Position numbers and translations under genes: made by a program
Shown: positions 51,520 to 61,127 of the stretch, piece after piece
Layout of the letters: the number at the start of each line of letters is the position of its first letter
Position numbering within the stretch: position 1 is the stretch's first letter
Notes under the pieces: model-generated
The model's database searches: none
The model's input: the letters and a program-made list of their open reading frames with translations, nothing else
Told to the model about the DNA's origin: nothing
Origin: an uncultured Clostridia bacterium
GTDB lineage: Bacteria > Bacillota > Clostridia > TANB77 > CAG-508
Reading direction: 5' to 3'
DNA: 64,000 nucleotides
Assembly (NCBI GenBank): GCA_948676835.1
Contig: CAPOZU010000004.1
Location: forward strand, 62,001 to 126,000

Positions 51520-54500
51520 GCCAACATCACAAATTAATATGGATACAGATAATTCCAAAGGCCTTGGTATTAGTAAACCTAACTATTTTATTCAAATAAG
51601 TGGAGAAGTAGAAACTCAAAACTATAGAACAATATTAAGTGGTGGTTCTAAGTATACAGTATATTTCGAATATGAAAAAATGGGATATAGTACAGAAGGT
51701 GAAGATACATTTACTATTAATAGTGTAAACATAAGAAGAGCAATAACACCTCAAACAGTTGTAGAAACAAATGAAAATGGTGAAATTACAACAGAACTAC
51801 TATTCGGAAAATATTTAATAAAAGAGATAGAAGCGCCAGATGGATATATTTTAAATGATGAATCCTTTGAAATTGACTTCCAAGCAATTGAAATGGGACA
51901 AAATCCAGAAGAAGTTCATACAATTTTGGTAGAAAATACAAAAAAATCAAAAGTAACAGTACATTATTACAAGTTAGAAGAAAAGGATAATCCTACACCA
52001 GAAGCTTTGATAGAAGATTTAGTATTGATGGGAAATCCAGATGAGCCATATACAACAGAAATAATTAAAGAATTCGAGAAAGACGGAATTGAATATGAAT
52101 TAGAAAACACATTATCTGAAGATGGAACAAAAACATATGTAATTCCAGATAATAGTACTGGAAAATTCAAACTAGGTGAAGATCAAGAAGTAATTTACTA
52201 TTATGTTGAAAAGAAAACACCATTAATAGTACATCATTATATACAAGGAACAGCAGTAGGCGTTCCATTAGCAGATGGAACATCTGCTAAAGATGAAAGA
52301 TTCTCAGGAAAAGAAGGAGAAGAATATACAACAGACGCACTTACAGCAGAAGAATTATCAGAAGAATATGAATTAGTTGAGGCTCCAGCCAATAGTACAG
52401 GAACATACGGAAAAGATGAAATTGTAGTTACATACTATTATAAAAAAATAGGAAAAAATGTATCAATTTTCAAATATGATTTACAAAAGCAAATAAATCA
52501 AGAAACAGGTTTAGAGGAAGAAGTAAAAGTACCTTTAGCAGGAGCAGAATTTACAATACTAAGAACAGACGTTGCAGAGAATACAACTGATGCTGAAAGC
52601 AGAATAAGAGATATAGATGTGGCAACAGAGATGGTAGGATATTCAGCAGAAAATATAGATAACAGTAAATATACCCTAGAGCAATCATCAAAAGCAACAT
52701 TACCATCAAGAGAATTACAAAAATATACAACAGATGAAAACGGTAAAATAGATGTAAAACTTGAAGTTGGAGAATACGAAATAGCGGAAGTAAAAGCACC
52801 AGAAGGATATATACTTCCAGAAGGTGAAGCAGCAAAAACTACAATCATAGTAAATAGAGAAACAGAAGATGGACAACTTATAGAAATCGAAAATAACAAA
52901 CCACAAGGAACAGTAATAGTAAAACATCTTCAATTAGATGAAAATGGAAATCCTACAGAAATACCAGTACAAATAAAAGATGGTGAAAATTTAGTAGATG
53001 CTCCAATAGAGACAAAAACAGGAGATATTGGAAGCGAGTATGCAACAAAGCCAGTAGAAAATCTTCCAATAAACTGGAAATATGTAAAAGCAGAAGGAGA
53101 AACAAGTGGAACATTTAAGGAAAGCGAAATAACAGTAATATATTATTATCAACAAGTAGATTTTGAGGAAACAATAGATATTGAACTGACAAAAATATGG
53201 AAAGATAATAGCATACAAGCATTAAGAAGACCAAAAAGAATAAAGTTCATTGTAACACCATATGTAGAAACTGAAGAACAAACACTTACAGAGGCTTCTC
53301 AAGAACAACCAATTTCAAATCCTGATGGTACAAATACTACACCAGATGTAGTAGAAGACATAGTTAATACAGAACCTAAATTAGAAGAACAAAAATCTAC
53401 ATCAGAAATTACAGGAAATGAAACAAACAAAACATCAGAAAACATAGCAGAAACTGCAAAAGAAGAAACTTTAGAAAAAGAAATTGCAGAGGTAGGAAGT
53501 ACAGAAAAGGCAAACTCTGAAAAAGAGAATTCAGAAAACATAACAACAGAGGAAAATGTAGGAAATACAGATTCACAAAATACAGTTAATAATACTTTAA
53601 ATGAAACTTCTAAAAATACAACAACACAAGAAAATACAGTATCAGAAACACCAACAGCAAACATCACAGAACCAGAAAAAGTATCAAGTGCACCTGAAAA
53701 GGTAACAAATACACATGATACAATAGCAAGCGAAAATGCTGAAAATAGCGAGGCACAAAAAGTAATCGTTCAGGAATTAGAAGTTTATGAGTTTACATTT
53801 GATGTTGAAAAAGGTGAAAGCTATACTTATACATTATATAGTTTGCCCAAATATGACAAAACAACAGGAAAAACAAAACGCTATAAAATAACAGAAACAT
53901 ATGATGAAAAAGAAGGTTCAGAACATGACTTAGATTTCTATACAGCACAAGGTGGAGAAGTAATTGAACTAATTGACGAAAACGGAAATATAAAATATAC
54001 ATCAAGAATAATAAATACATTCACATTGCCAGAGGATAATTCAAAAGATATTAAGGCAATAAAAGTTTGGAAAGACAGAGACAATGAAAGAAAAACAAGA
54101 CCAGAGTCAATTATTTTAGAACTAGTAGGAAGAGTTAAAAATATTGAGATAGAAGAAAAAGAAGATGGAACTAAGGTACTTAACGTTCCAGAAACAGCAG
54201 AGCGAAAACTTGATAGTGAATCTGCAAATGTAGAAATACCAAACACTAATCCATATGAACATACATTTTCTAAGAGTAAATATGATGCAGATGGACAAGA
54301 AATCGAATATAGTGTAGATGAGAAAGAAAAGACAGAAGGAAGCTTAAAGAAATACAATAAAACAATAACATCAAACGAAGATAAGTCAGAATTTACAATA
54401 ATAAATAGCTTAAATGTACAAGGTTCAAGTATTACAAAAATAGGTTCAGAAAAGCTAAGAGCAAAAGATGGTAAAGTAAATTATACAATAGATTATGTAG

Positions 54501-55723
54501 CCGAATTAGATACAAACTACGAGGATGAAAATATCCAGGTAACAATAGTAGACAAATTGCCATATAAGATAAGTGAAAAAGAACGTAATATTGCAGGAGG
54601 AACTTATGATGAAGAATCAAAAACAATAACATGGACAGGAACATATAATACAAAATCAGAAGAACAAGTTGTTTTATGGAGTGACGGAAGCAAAACACCA
54701 GTAACATTAAATGAAGAAAAACAAGTTAAAGTTCTTGAATTCAAAAAAGACATAAGCTTTTCGTATATAGGAATTACTTTAGATATTGAAACAATAGTAA
54801 ATAATGTATCTGGAAAAATACAATTAAGAGATTCAGAAGAAACAGTAACAGCACTATGCGAAACAAAAACAGAATGGAAACAAGATGTAATTGTTAACAA
54901 GTTGTGGAATGGAGATACTGAAAGTACAAGACCAGATTCAATTGATGTAGAGCTAAAGCTAGTTAAACAAGATGAAAATGGAAATCAAATTCTAGAAGAT
55001 ATAAAAGGATTTAATACCACAATAACTCCAACAGCCACTGCTGACGGAAAAACAGTATGGACATATACATATAAAGACTTACCAAGATATGATGCAGAAG
55101 GAAATGAGTATAAATATACTGTAGATGAAACTGGGGTAAATTACACAAAAGGTGAACAAACTGTGGAAAACGAGTACTACTGCGAAAAATCCGAAGAAGT
55201 TGTAGACAGCAATACAGTAATTACATTAACAAATAATAAATTCGGAAGTATAACAGTTACAAAGGTTGATAGCAGAAAAGAAGATGTAAAACTTCAAGGA
55301 GCAGAGTTCAAACTAGAAAAATTAATCCAAGATGAATCAGGAAATTGGGTAGTTCCAGAAGAAACAAGCGAAGACTATTCATGTGCTACTGGAACAACTA
55401 CAGAAGACGGAACATATATATTTGAAAATCTAAAATACGGATTCTATAAATTAACAGAAATAAAAGCACCAGAGGATTACAGAATATCAAAAGAAGAACT
55501 AGAACTAATAGAAGTTAGGGCAGGAAATACAGATGTACAACTTACAGTAAAAAATGATAAGAAATACAGCTTACCAACAACAGGAGGCTTAGGAATAGAC
55601 ATCATAAGAAATGCTGGAATATTAATAGTAAGTATATTTGCAATAATATTAACAAACAGAAAGAAGATAGTGCCTGTAAAAAGAAGTAAAATAATTGAAA
55701 AACCAGCAAGAAGAAAGAAATAA
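51482..55723 (+). CDS. Giant adhesin, C-terminal frame (MucBP/Cna-B repeats and LPTTG sortase anchor)
   Basis: The 1413-residue frame is shifted by one relative to the preceding one and has no signal peptide or good ribosome binding site. It completes the interrupted SpaA unit (EIEAPDGYILNDESF) and continues with MucBP-like units (VTVHYYKLEEKDNPTPEALI, VHHYIQGT, VIVKHLQLDENGNPTEIP). A SpaA unit (GAEFTILR), Cna-B units (IDIELTKIWKD, IKAIKVWKDRDNERKTRPES, VIVNKLWNGDTESTRPDS) and a final SpaA unit (ITVTKVDSRKEDVKLQGAEF) follow. A Thr/Glu/Asn-rich low-complexity stretch (about 595-770) interrupts one Cna-B unit. LPTTG at 1364-1368, a hydrophobic helix and a basic tail form a sortase anchor. It is expected to be the wall-attached end of the same protein. 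Confidence 0.85.
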   Translation: MEMLSLEEQVYSEPTSQINMDTDNSKGLGISKPNYFIQISGEVETQNYRTILSGGSKYTVYFEYEKMGYSTEGEDTFTINSVNIRRAITPQTVVETNENGEITTELLFGKYLIKEIEAPDGYILNDESFEIDFQAIEMGQNPEEVHTILVENTKKSKVTVHYYKLEEKDNPTPEALIEDLVLMGNPDEPYTTEIIKEFEKDGIEYELENTLSEDGTKTYVIPDNSTGKFKLGEDQEVIYYYVEKKTPLIVHHYIQGTAVGVPLADGTSAKDERFSGKEGEEYTTDALTAEELSEEYELVEAPANSTGTYGKDEIVVTYYYKKIGKNVSIFKYDLQKQINQETGLEEEVKVPLAGAEFTILRTDVAENTTDAESRIRDIDVATEMVGYSAENIDNSKYTLEQSSKATLPSRELQKYTTDENGKIDVKLEVGEYEIAEVKAPEGYILPEGEAAKTTIIVNRETEDGQLIEIENNKPQGTVIVKHLQLDENGNPTEIPVQIKDGENLVDAPIETKTGDIGSEYATKPVENLPINWKYVKAEGETSGTFKESEITVIYYYQQVDFEETIDIELTKIWKDNSIQALRRPKRIKFIVTPYVETEEQTLTEASQEQPISNPDGTNTTPDVVEDIVNTEPKLEEQKSTSEITGNETNKTSENIAETAKEETLEKEIAEVGSTEKANSEKENSENITTEENVGNTDSQNTVNNTLNETSKNTTTQENTVSETPTANITEPEKVSSAPEKVTNTHDTIASENAENSEAQKVIVQELEVYEFTFDVEKGESYTYTLYSLPKYDKTTGKTKRYKITETYDEKEGSEHDLDFYTAQGGEVIELIDENGNIKYTSRIINTFTLPEDNSKDIKAIKVWKDRDNERKTRPESIILELVGRVKNIEIEEKEDGTKVLNVPETAERKLDSESANVEIPNTNPYEHTFSKSKYDADGQEIEYSVDEKEKTEGSLKKYNKTITSNEDKSEFTIINSLNVQGSSITKIGSEKLRAKDGKVNYTIDYVAELDTNYEDENIQVTIVDKLPYKISEKERNIAGGTYDEESKTITWTGTYNTKSEEQVVLWSDGSKTPVTLNEEKQVKVLEFKKDISFSYIGITLDIETIVNNVSGKIQLRDSEETVTALCETKTEWKQDVIVNKLWNGDTESTRPDSIDVELKLVKQDENGNQILEDIKGFNTTITPTATADGKTVWTYTYKDLPRYDAEGNEYKYTVDETGVNYTKGEQTVENEYYCEKSEEVVDSNTVITLTNNKFGSITVTKVDSRKEDVKLQGAEFKLEKLIQDESGNWVVPEETSEDYSCATGTTTEDGTYIFENLKYGFYKLTEIKAPEDYRISKEELELIEVRAGNTDVQLTVKNDKKYSLPTTGGLGIDIIRNAGILIVSIFAIILTNRKKIVPVKRSKIIEKPARRKK

Positions 55724-55739
55724 GATTTTACAAAGAAAA

Positions 55740-55777
55740 GGAAGCACCCAGATTAGACTGTGGGCTTCTTTTTCTTT
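55740..55777 (+). terminator. Terminator after the giant adhesin
   Basis: GGAAGCACCCAG and CTGTGGGCTTC pair imperfectly around a six-base loop and run into a T-rich tract (TTTTTCTTTT). Confidence 0.7.
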
Positions 55778-55803
55778 TAAAGTGTAAAAATTGCACTTTA
55801 AAA
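55775..55803. promoter_or_regulatory. Perfect 10-bp inverted repeat upstream of tex
   Basis: TTTTAAAGTG (55775-55784) and CACTTTAAAA (55794-55803) are exact inverse copies around a nine-base centre, about 120 bases before tex and beyond the adhesin terminator. It could be an operator. Confidence 0.4.
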
Positions 55804-55919
55804 ACTTATATAATATCAAGTGTGAAAAATATCATAATCAAATTGACACTAATTTTGGAATGGTGTAATATAAAATAGATTTAATTTTAAATTACATTAT
55901 TAAAAAGAGAGGTAAATTT

Positions 55920-58076
55920 GTGGACAAAATATTTAAGAAAATAGCAGAAGAACTAGCTATAAGAGAATCTCAAGTAGAGGCAACAGTTAAGTTAATAGAT
56001 GAAGGAAATACAATACCTTTTATTGCGCGTTACAGAAAAGAGGTAACAGGAAACTTAAGTGATGAAACACTAAGAGATTTAGGCGAAAGATTAACATATC
56101 TTAGAAATTTAGAGAAAAGAAAAGAAGAAATTATAAGATTAATAGATGAGCAAGGAAAGCTTACAGATGAGCTAACAATTAAGATTGCAAGTACAATGAT
56201 TCTTTCTGAGCTTGAAGATATTTATAGACCTTATAAGCCAAAGAAAAGAACAAGAGCAACAATAGCAAAGGAAAAAGGATTAGAACCTTTAGCAAATATT
56301 ATATATTTACAGGCAGAGAAAAATTCTATTTATGAAATTGCAAAAGAATATATAAATGAAGAAAAAGAAGTTAATACAGAGGAAGATGCTATTGCAGGAG
56401 CATTAGATATTATTGCAGAAAATATAGCAGATGATGCCGATTATAGGAAAAAAATAAAATCATTCTGCTTTAGAGAGGCTGTTATTGAAAGTAAAGCATC
56501 TAAAGAAGATGAAAAATCACCTTATGAAATGTATTATGATTATAAGGAGCCTATACTTAGAATTCCTAGTCATAGAATATTAGCAATAAATAGAGGAGAA
56601 AAAGAAGAATTTTTAAAAGTTAAAGTTGCTAAACCAGAAGATAAGATTTTAGATTATTTAAAAAAACAAATAATAAAAGATTTTAAGAGTCAATTTAATG
56701 AACCTTTAACTATAGCAATAGAAGATTCTTATAAAAGATTAATAGAACCTTCTATTGAGAGAGAAATTAGAAGTGATTTAACAGAACGTTCAGAAGAAAA
56801 AGCAATTAAAGTATTTGGAAAAAATGCTAAACAATTATTATTACAGCCACCAATTAAAGAAATGACTGTTATGGGATTTGACCCAGCTTATAGAACAGGT
56901 TGCAAAATAGCAGTAATTGATAAAACAGGTAAATTACTAGAAACAACAACAGTATATCCTACAGAACCACAAAATGATGTTGAAGGAGCTAAAAAAACTT
57001 TAAAAATGCTAATTGCAAAACATAATGTAGATATGATTGCAATTGGAAATGGAACTGCATCAAGAGAATCAGAAAATTTTGTTTCTAATATGATAAAAGA
57101 AATTTCTGAAAAAGATATTTATTATGCAATAGTTAGTGAAGCAGGAGCATCTGTTTATTCTGCTTCAAAACTTGCAACAGAGGAGTATCCAGATATAAAT
57201 GTTTCTTTAAGAGGTGCAATTTCAATAGCAAGAAGATTACAAGATCCATTATCAGAACTTGTTAAGATTGATCCTAAAGCAATAGGTGTTGGGCAATATC
57301 AACATGATGTTAATCAAAAGAAGTTATCTGAAAGTTTAACAGGCGTTGTTGAAGACGCAGTTAATTCTGTTGGTGTTGATGTTAATACTGCTACACCATC
57401 ATTACTTTCTTATGTATCAGGAATCAATAGTACAATAGCTAAAAATATTGTTAAATTCAGAGATGAAAATGGTGAATTAAAACAAAGAAAGGATTTGCTT
57501 AAAGTACCAAAATTAGGACCTACAGCTTTTAAACAATGTGCGGGATTTATTCGTATATTTAATGGGAAAAATCCATTAGAAGTAACTGCAGTACACCCTG
57601 AAAGTTATGATGTTGCTGAAAAGTTATTAACAAATTTAGGATATTCTGTGGATTGCTTAACAGATAAAAAAGAGGTAGATAAATTACGAGCTGATTTATC
57701 AAAAGTAGATGTTATAAAAATGTCTGACGAATTAGGCGTTGGCGGTCTTACTCTAAAAGATATTATAGATGAACTTTCAAAACCAGGAAGAGATCCTAGA
57801 GAAGATTTACCAAAACCAATTTTAAGAAGTGATGTTTTGAAATTTGAAGATCTTCAAGAAGGAATGGAACTAACTGGTACAGTAAGAAATGTTATAGATT
57901 TTGGAGCATTTGTTGATGTAGGTGTTAAACATGATGGTTTAGTTCACATTTCAGAAATGGCAGATAGATATATAAAAAATCCATCTGAGGTAGTATCAGT
58001 AGGGGATATTGTAAAAGTAAAGGTTATTGGAATAGATAGAGAAAAACAAAAAGTAAGTCTATCAATGAAATTTTAA
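55920..58076 (+). CDS. tex: Tex-type S1 RNA-binding transcription accessory protein
   Basis: The protein has 718 residues, the usual Tex length. The N-terminal FIARYRKEVTGNLSDE is followed by a YqgF/RNase H-like domain (VMGFDPAYRTGCKIAVID). Helix-hairpin-helix motifs follow (VNTATPSLLSYVSGI, LLKVPKLGPTAFKQCAGF), then a C-terminal S1 domain (LTGTVRNVIDFGAFVDVGV). Tex binds nucleic acids and influences transcription and translation. The GTG start at 55920 has GAGAGG upstream. Confidence 0.95.
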   Translation: MDKIFKKIAEELAIRESQVEATVKLIDEGNTIPFIARYRKEVTGNLSDETLRDLGERLTYLRNLEKRKEEIIRLIDEQGKLTDELTIKIASTMILSELEDIYRPYKPKKRTRATIAKEKGLEPLANIIYLQAEKNSIYEIAKEYINEEKEVNTEEDAIAGALDIIAENIADDADYRKKIKSFCFREAVIESKASKEDEKSPYEMYYDYKEPILRIPSHRILAINRGEKEEFLKVKVAKPEDKILDYLKKQIIKDFKSQFNEPLTIAIEDSYKRLIEPSIEREIRSDLTERSEEKAIKVFGKNAKQLLLQPPIKEMTVMGFDPAYRTGCKIAVIDKTGKLLETTTVYPTEPQNDVEGAKKTLKMLIAKHNVDMIAIGNGTASRESENFVSNMIKEISEKDIYYAIVSEAGASVYSASKLATEEYPDINVSLRGAISIARRLQDPLSELVKIDPKAIGVGQYQHDVNQKKLSESLTGVVEDAVNSVGVDVNTATPSLLSYVSGINSTIAKNIVKFRDENGELKQRKDLLKVPKLGPTAFKQCAGFIRIFNGKNPLEVTAVHPESYDVAEKLLTNLGYSVDCLTDKKEVDKLRADLSKVDVIKMSDELGVGGLTLKDIIDELSKPGRDPREDLPKPILRSDVLKFEDLQEGMELTGTVRNVIDFGAFVDVGVKHDGLVHISEMADRYIKNPSEVVSVGDIVKVKVIGIDREKQKVSLSMKF

Positions 58077-58114
58077 TATGTGTAGCAAGCATAGCTTTGG
58101 CGGTTAGTGAAAAG

Positions 58115-58143
58115 TTGACATTTTATGTAAATTGTTGTATAAT
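58115..58143 (+). promoter_or_regulatory. Perfect consensus promoter of the GC-rich gene
   Basis: TTGACA (58115-58120), a 17-base spacer and TATAAT (58138-58143) match the sigma-A consensus exactly. A strong AAGGAG ribosome binding site lies just before the ATG at 58198. Confidence 0.85.
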
Positions 58144-58197
58144 TAAAACAATGATGATATTGTTCATCTTATATTAAAGAAGGAGCGTGCAAACACT

Positions 58198-58881
58198 ATG
58201 AAGAAGATTAACATCATGAATGCTATTCGCGAGTATGAGGATGAGCAGGCCCGGCTGGCCGAGGAGATGATGGAGCAGAAGGCTCAGGCCTCCGATACCG
58301 TCTCCGCCGAGACCGACTACCTGTGGGACTGCTGGTTCCAGTTCGCGCCGATGTATGAGCCCGAGTGCGACAAGGACCTCGAGGAGGACGTCTGCACCGA
58401 GCAGGAGAGCACGATCAGCTACCGCATGCCCAGCAAGAACCGCGCCAAGCGCGCCGAGCGCCGCAAGGCGACCGCTATGCACAAGAGGAAGATCAGCCGG
58501 AATGTGGCTGCCATCTGGAGCAACTACGGTAAGCGCATGGACAACGATATGCACAACTGGTCCTACCAGAAGATGAAGGATGGCGAGAAGCGCACCAACC
58601 CCATGTCCCAGGAGGCCAAGGCCGACAAGATTTTCAAGAAGGCCATGAGGGTCAACGCGATTCCCGAGCACCTGCTGCAGCCCATCACCGAGCACTTGGA
58701 GTGGCTCAGCGAGTACGGCAAGCGCAACGTCGCGGCCCAGCTGAACAGTGACCGCTACTACCGCGAGCGCGAGGAGAAGGTCAAGAGCGAGCTGGATGAG
58801 CTGACCAAGGCTAACGTCAACATCTTCGTGCAGCGGACGAGCCTGGAGCGCTACTTGCTCCTCAACGGCAAGGCCGCGTAA
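58198..58881 (+). CDS. GC-rich orphan gene in AT-rich surroundings
   Basis: The 227-residue protein is not one I recognise. It is highly charged and mostly helical-looking, with an acidic N-terminal third containing a Trp/Cys/Phe patch (YLWDCWFQFAPMYEPECDKD). A very basic middle follows (SKNRAKRAERRKATAMHKRK), then more helical C-terminal segments. No signal or membrane helix is seen. Its composition is drastically unlike the genome: 60-base lines inside it contain 37-42 G+C (62-70%), against roughly a quarter in neighbours, and third positions are mostly G or C. Promoter, ribosome binding site and terminator (58903-58937) flank it tightly. Recent transfer is the simplest reading. The antisense frame is also open, but only because of the composition. 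Confidence 0.8.
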   Translation: MKKINIMNAIREYEDEQARLAEEMMEQKAQASDTVSAETDYLWDCWFQFAPMYEPECDKDLEEDVCTEQESTISYRMPSKNRAKRAERRKATAMHKRKISRNVAAIWSNYGKRMDNDMHNWSYQKMKDGEKRTNPMSQEAKADKIFKKAMRVNAIPEHLLQPITEHLEWLSEYGKRNVAAQLNSDRYYREREEKVKSELDELTKANVNIFVQRTSLERYLLLNGKAA

Positions 58882-58902
58882 GCAAAGCACAAACGATCCT
58901 GA

Positions 58903-58937
58903 AAAAGGGTGCCCTGAAATTTAGGGCACCCTTTTGT
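58903..58937. terminator. Terminator of the GC-rich gene
   Basis: AAAAGGGTGCCCT and AGGGCACCCTTTT form a 13-bp stem with T4 at its base, and the minus-strand walJ-like gene ends within it, so it may serve both directions. Confidence 0.85.
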
Positions 58938-59725
58938 TATACTTCAACTATTTTTCCTGGAGTATTTCTACTAGCAACACTTAGTCTAATAGTATTTATA
59001 TCAGAATTACTTTTCATTAATTCTTCTGCTACAGTTTGATATGCAAGTTCTGGAACATTATTTTCTTTACTTAAATGACCAAGCATAACCTGTTTTAAAT
59101 CTTTTTTCATTAATGCAGCAATTGTTTTTCCAGCTGTTTCATTAGATAAATGACCATAAGGTCCTTTGATTCTTTGTTTTAAATGAAATGGATATCTAGA
59201 TGCATTAAGCATTTCAGGTTCATAATTTGATTCTAATAAAATAAAAGAACTGTTTTTTAGTTGATTAAATATGCTATCATCCATATGACCTAAATCAGTT
59301 GCTATACTAAGTTTTCTTTTTCCATTATGTATATTGAATCCACAAGGATTTGCTGCATCATGTGGAGTACTAAAAGGATGAATTGTTAATTCATTTAATG
59401 AAAAATCATTGTCATTAATAAAGAAATTAACATTTTTTTCATCTATTTTTTCTTTTTGTTTTCCCATTGCGTTCCAAGTTTCTTGGTTAGCATATATAGG
59501 AATATTAAATTTACTTGAAACTAATCCTAATCCTTGTACATGGTCTGAATGTTCGTGAGTAACTAAAATAGCATCAATATCTTCAATTGATGAATTAATT
59601 GATGCTAATCCTTCACAAATTTTTTTACAGCTTGTTCCACAATCTATTAAAATTTTTGTATTATTAGAACTAACATACAAACAATTTCCTGAACTACCAC
59701 TATACAAGCTACAAAATTTTAACAT
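58937..59725 (-). CDS. walJ: WalJ/YycJ-like metallo-beta-lactamase-fold hydrolase
   Basis: The 262 residues open MLKFCSLYSGSSGNCLYVSS and contain the metal-binding THEHSDHVQGL. The later histidines (STPHDA, and ATDLGHMDD with the YGHLSNETAGK and LGHLSKENN histidines) complete the pattern of the YycJ/WalJ family, linked in Firmicutes to cell wall and DNA metabolism near walRK. Here it follows murA with a 21-base gap. The role is inferred from the family. Confidence 0.85.
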   Translation of the reverse strand: MLKFCSLYSGSSGNCLYVSSNNTKILIDCGTSCKKICEGLASINSSIEDIDAILVTHEHSDHVQGLGLVSSKFNIPIYANQETWNAMGKQKEKIDEKNVNFFINDNDFSLNELTIHPFSTPHDAANPCGFNIHNGKRKLSIATDLGHMDDSIFNQLKNSSFILLESNYEPEMLNASRYPFHLKQRIKGPYGHLSNETAGKTIAALMKKDLKQVMLGHLSKENNVPELAYQTVAEELMKSNSDINTIRLSVASRNTPGKIVEV

Positions 59726-59746
59726 ATTTTTATCCTCTGCTTTTAT

Positions 59747-61009
59747 CTAATCTTCAACGACTCTTTCTATTTTTGCACCTAATTTTCTGAATTTTTCTTC
59801 GATATTCTCATAGCCGCGATCTATATGATTTAAGTTATAAATTTCTGTTTTACCTTTTGCCATGATTCCTGCAATAATTAATGCTGCTCCAGCTCTTAAA
59901 TCTGTAGCATAAACAGGTGCAGCTGTAAGTTCATTAACACCTTCAAATACGGCAGTTTTTCCTTGAGCTGTAATTCTTGCGCCCATTTTATTTAGTTCTG
60001 CAGTATATTGAAATCTAGATTCCCAAATACTTTCATTAATAATACTTGTTCCTTCAGAAACAGAAAGTACAACACCCATTTGAGGTTGTAAGTCTGTTGG
60101 GAAACCAGGATATGGTAATGTTTTAATTGTTGCTTTATGAGGTCTTTTTGTATACCAAACTCTTAAATGATCTCCATTAGCATCAACATTTCCACCAATT
60201 TCAACAACTTTTGCTGTAATAGATTCTAAGTGTTTTGTAATACAATTTTTTATTGTAATATCACCTTTTGAGGCAATTGCTGCAAGCATAAATGTTCCAG
60301 CTTCTATTTGATCTGGAACTACAGAGTATGTAGCATTACCTTTTAATTCTTTTACACCATTTATTTTTATAATATCTGTTCCTGCACCTCTAATATCAGC
60401 TCCCATAGTATTCAAGAAGTTAGCAACATCAACTATATGAGGCTCTTTAGCTGCGTTATCTATAACTGTAGTACCTTCTGCTAAAACAGCAGCAAGCATA
60501 CCATTTATAGTAGCACCAACAGAAACAACATCCATATAAATAGATGTTCCCTTTAGTTTTTTTGCTTTTGCAGAAATATTTCCATTTGAAACATCCACTG
60601 TAGCACCTAAAGCTTCAAAACTTTTGATGTGTTGATCTATAGGACGTGCTCCTAAGTTACATCCACCAGGGCTTCCAATAGTTGCACTTTTACATCTTCC
60701 AAGTAATGAGCCTAAAAGATAATATGATGCTCTAAACTTTCTAGTAGTTTCTAATGGTATATTATTTGAATTTATATTTCTAGTATCTATTGTGATTTCA
60801 TGTTCTGTATTCCATGTTATTTTTGCACCTAATTCTGTTAAGATATCGCAATATAATCTAACATCACTTATATTTGGTAAATTATCTATTGTGCAAATTC
60901 CATTTATTAATAAAGTTGCTGGTATAATTGCAACAGCAGCGTTTTTTGCACCGCTAATTACTACTTCTCCTTTTAATGGAGTTTTACCAGTAATAACTAA
61001 TTTTTCCAA
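59747..61009 (-). CDS. murA: UDP-N-acetylglucosamine 1-carboxyvinyltransferase MurA
   Basis: The 420 residues contain SGAKNAAVAIIPATLL near the start, the catalytic cysteine loop GSPGGCNLGARP with Cys117 (equivalent to the fosfomycin-target Cys115) and FPTDLQPQMG. It catalyses the first committed step of peptidoglycan synthesis. A TTG start at 61009 is supported by GGGGG upstream and gives the expected MEKLVITGKTPLKGEV opening. It is co-oriented with walJ downstream. Confidence 0.95.
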   Translation of the reverse strand: MEKLVITGKTPLKGEVVISGAKNAAVAIIPATLLINGICTIDNLPNISDVRLYCDILTELGAKITWNTEHEITIDTRNINSNNIPLETTRKFRASYYLLGSLLGRCKSATIGSPGGCNLGARPIDQHIKSFEALGATVDVSNGNISAKAKKLKGTSIYMDVVSVGATINGMLAAVLAEGTTVIDNAAKEPHIVDVANFLNTMGADIRGAGTDIIKINGVKELKGNATYSVVPDQIEAGTFMLAAIASKGDITIKNCITKHLESITAKVVEIGGNVDANGDHLRVWYTKRPHKATIKTLPYPGFPTDLQPQMGVVLSVSEGTSIINESIWESRFQYTAELNKMGARITAQGKTAVFEGVNELTAAPVYATDLRAGAALIIAGIMAKGKTEIYNLNHIDRGYENIEEKFRKLGAKIERVVED

Positions 61010-61127
61010 AGTTATACCCCCATGTCATGTATAATAAAATTAAATGAGTGACAACACTCACCCCGAACTATATCACAAAAGAAAAAGATTTACAATACCT
61101 TTTTTATATATTAGAGAATATAGAGAT

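Noticed and set aside
52498..53667. Long minus-strand frames opposite the giant adhesin
   Set aside because: They are shadows of the strongly biased, repeat-rich plus-strand coding sequence and have no start signals.
58174..58890. A 238-residue open frame on the minus strand opposite the GC-rich gene
   Set aside because: It is open because high G+C removes stops. The plus frame has the promoter, ribosome binding site and terminator, and the minus product is low-complexity Leu/Ala/Val/Gly.
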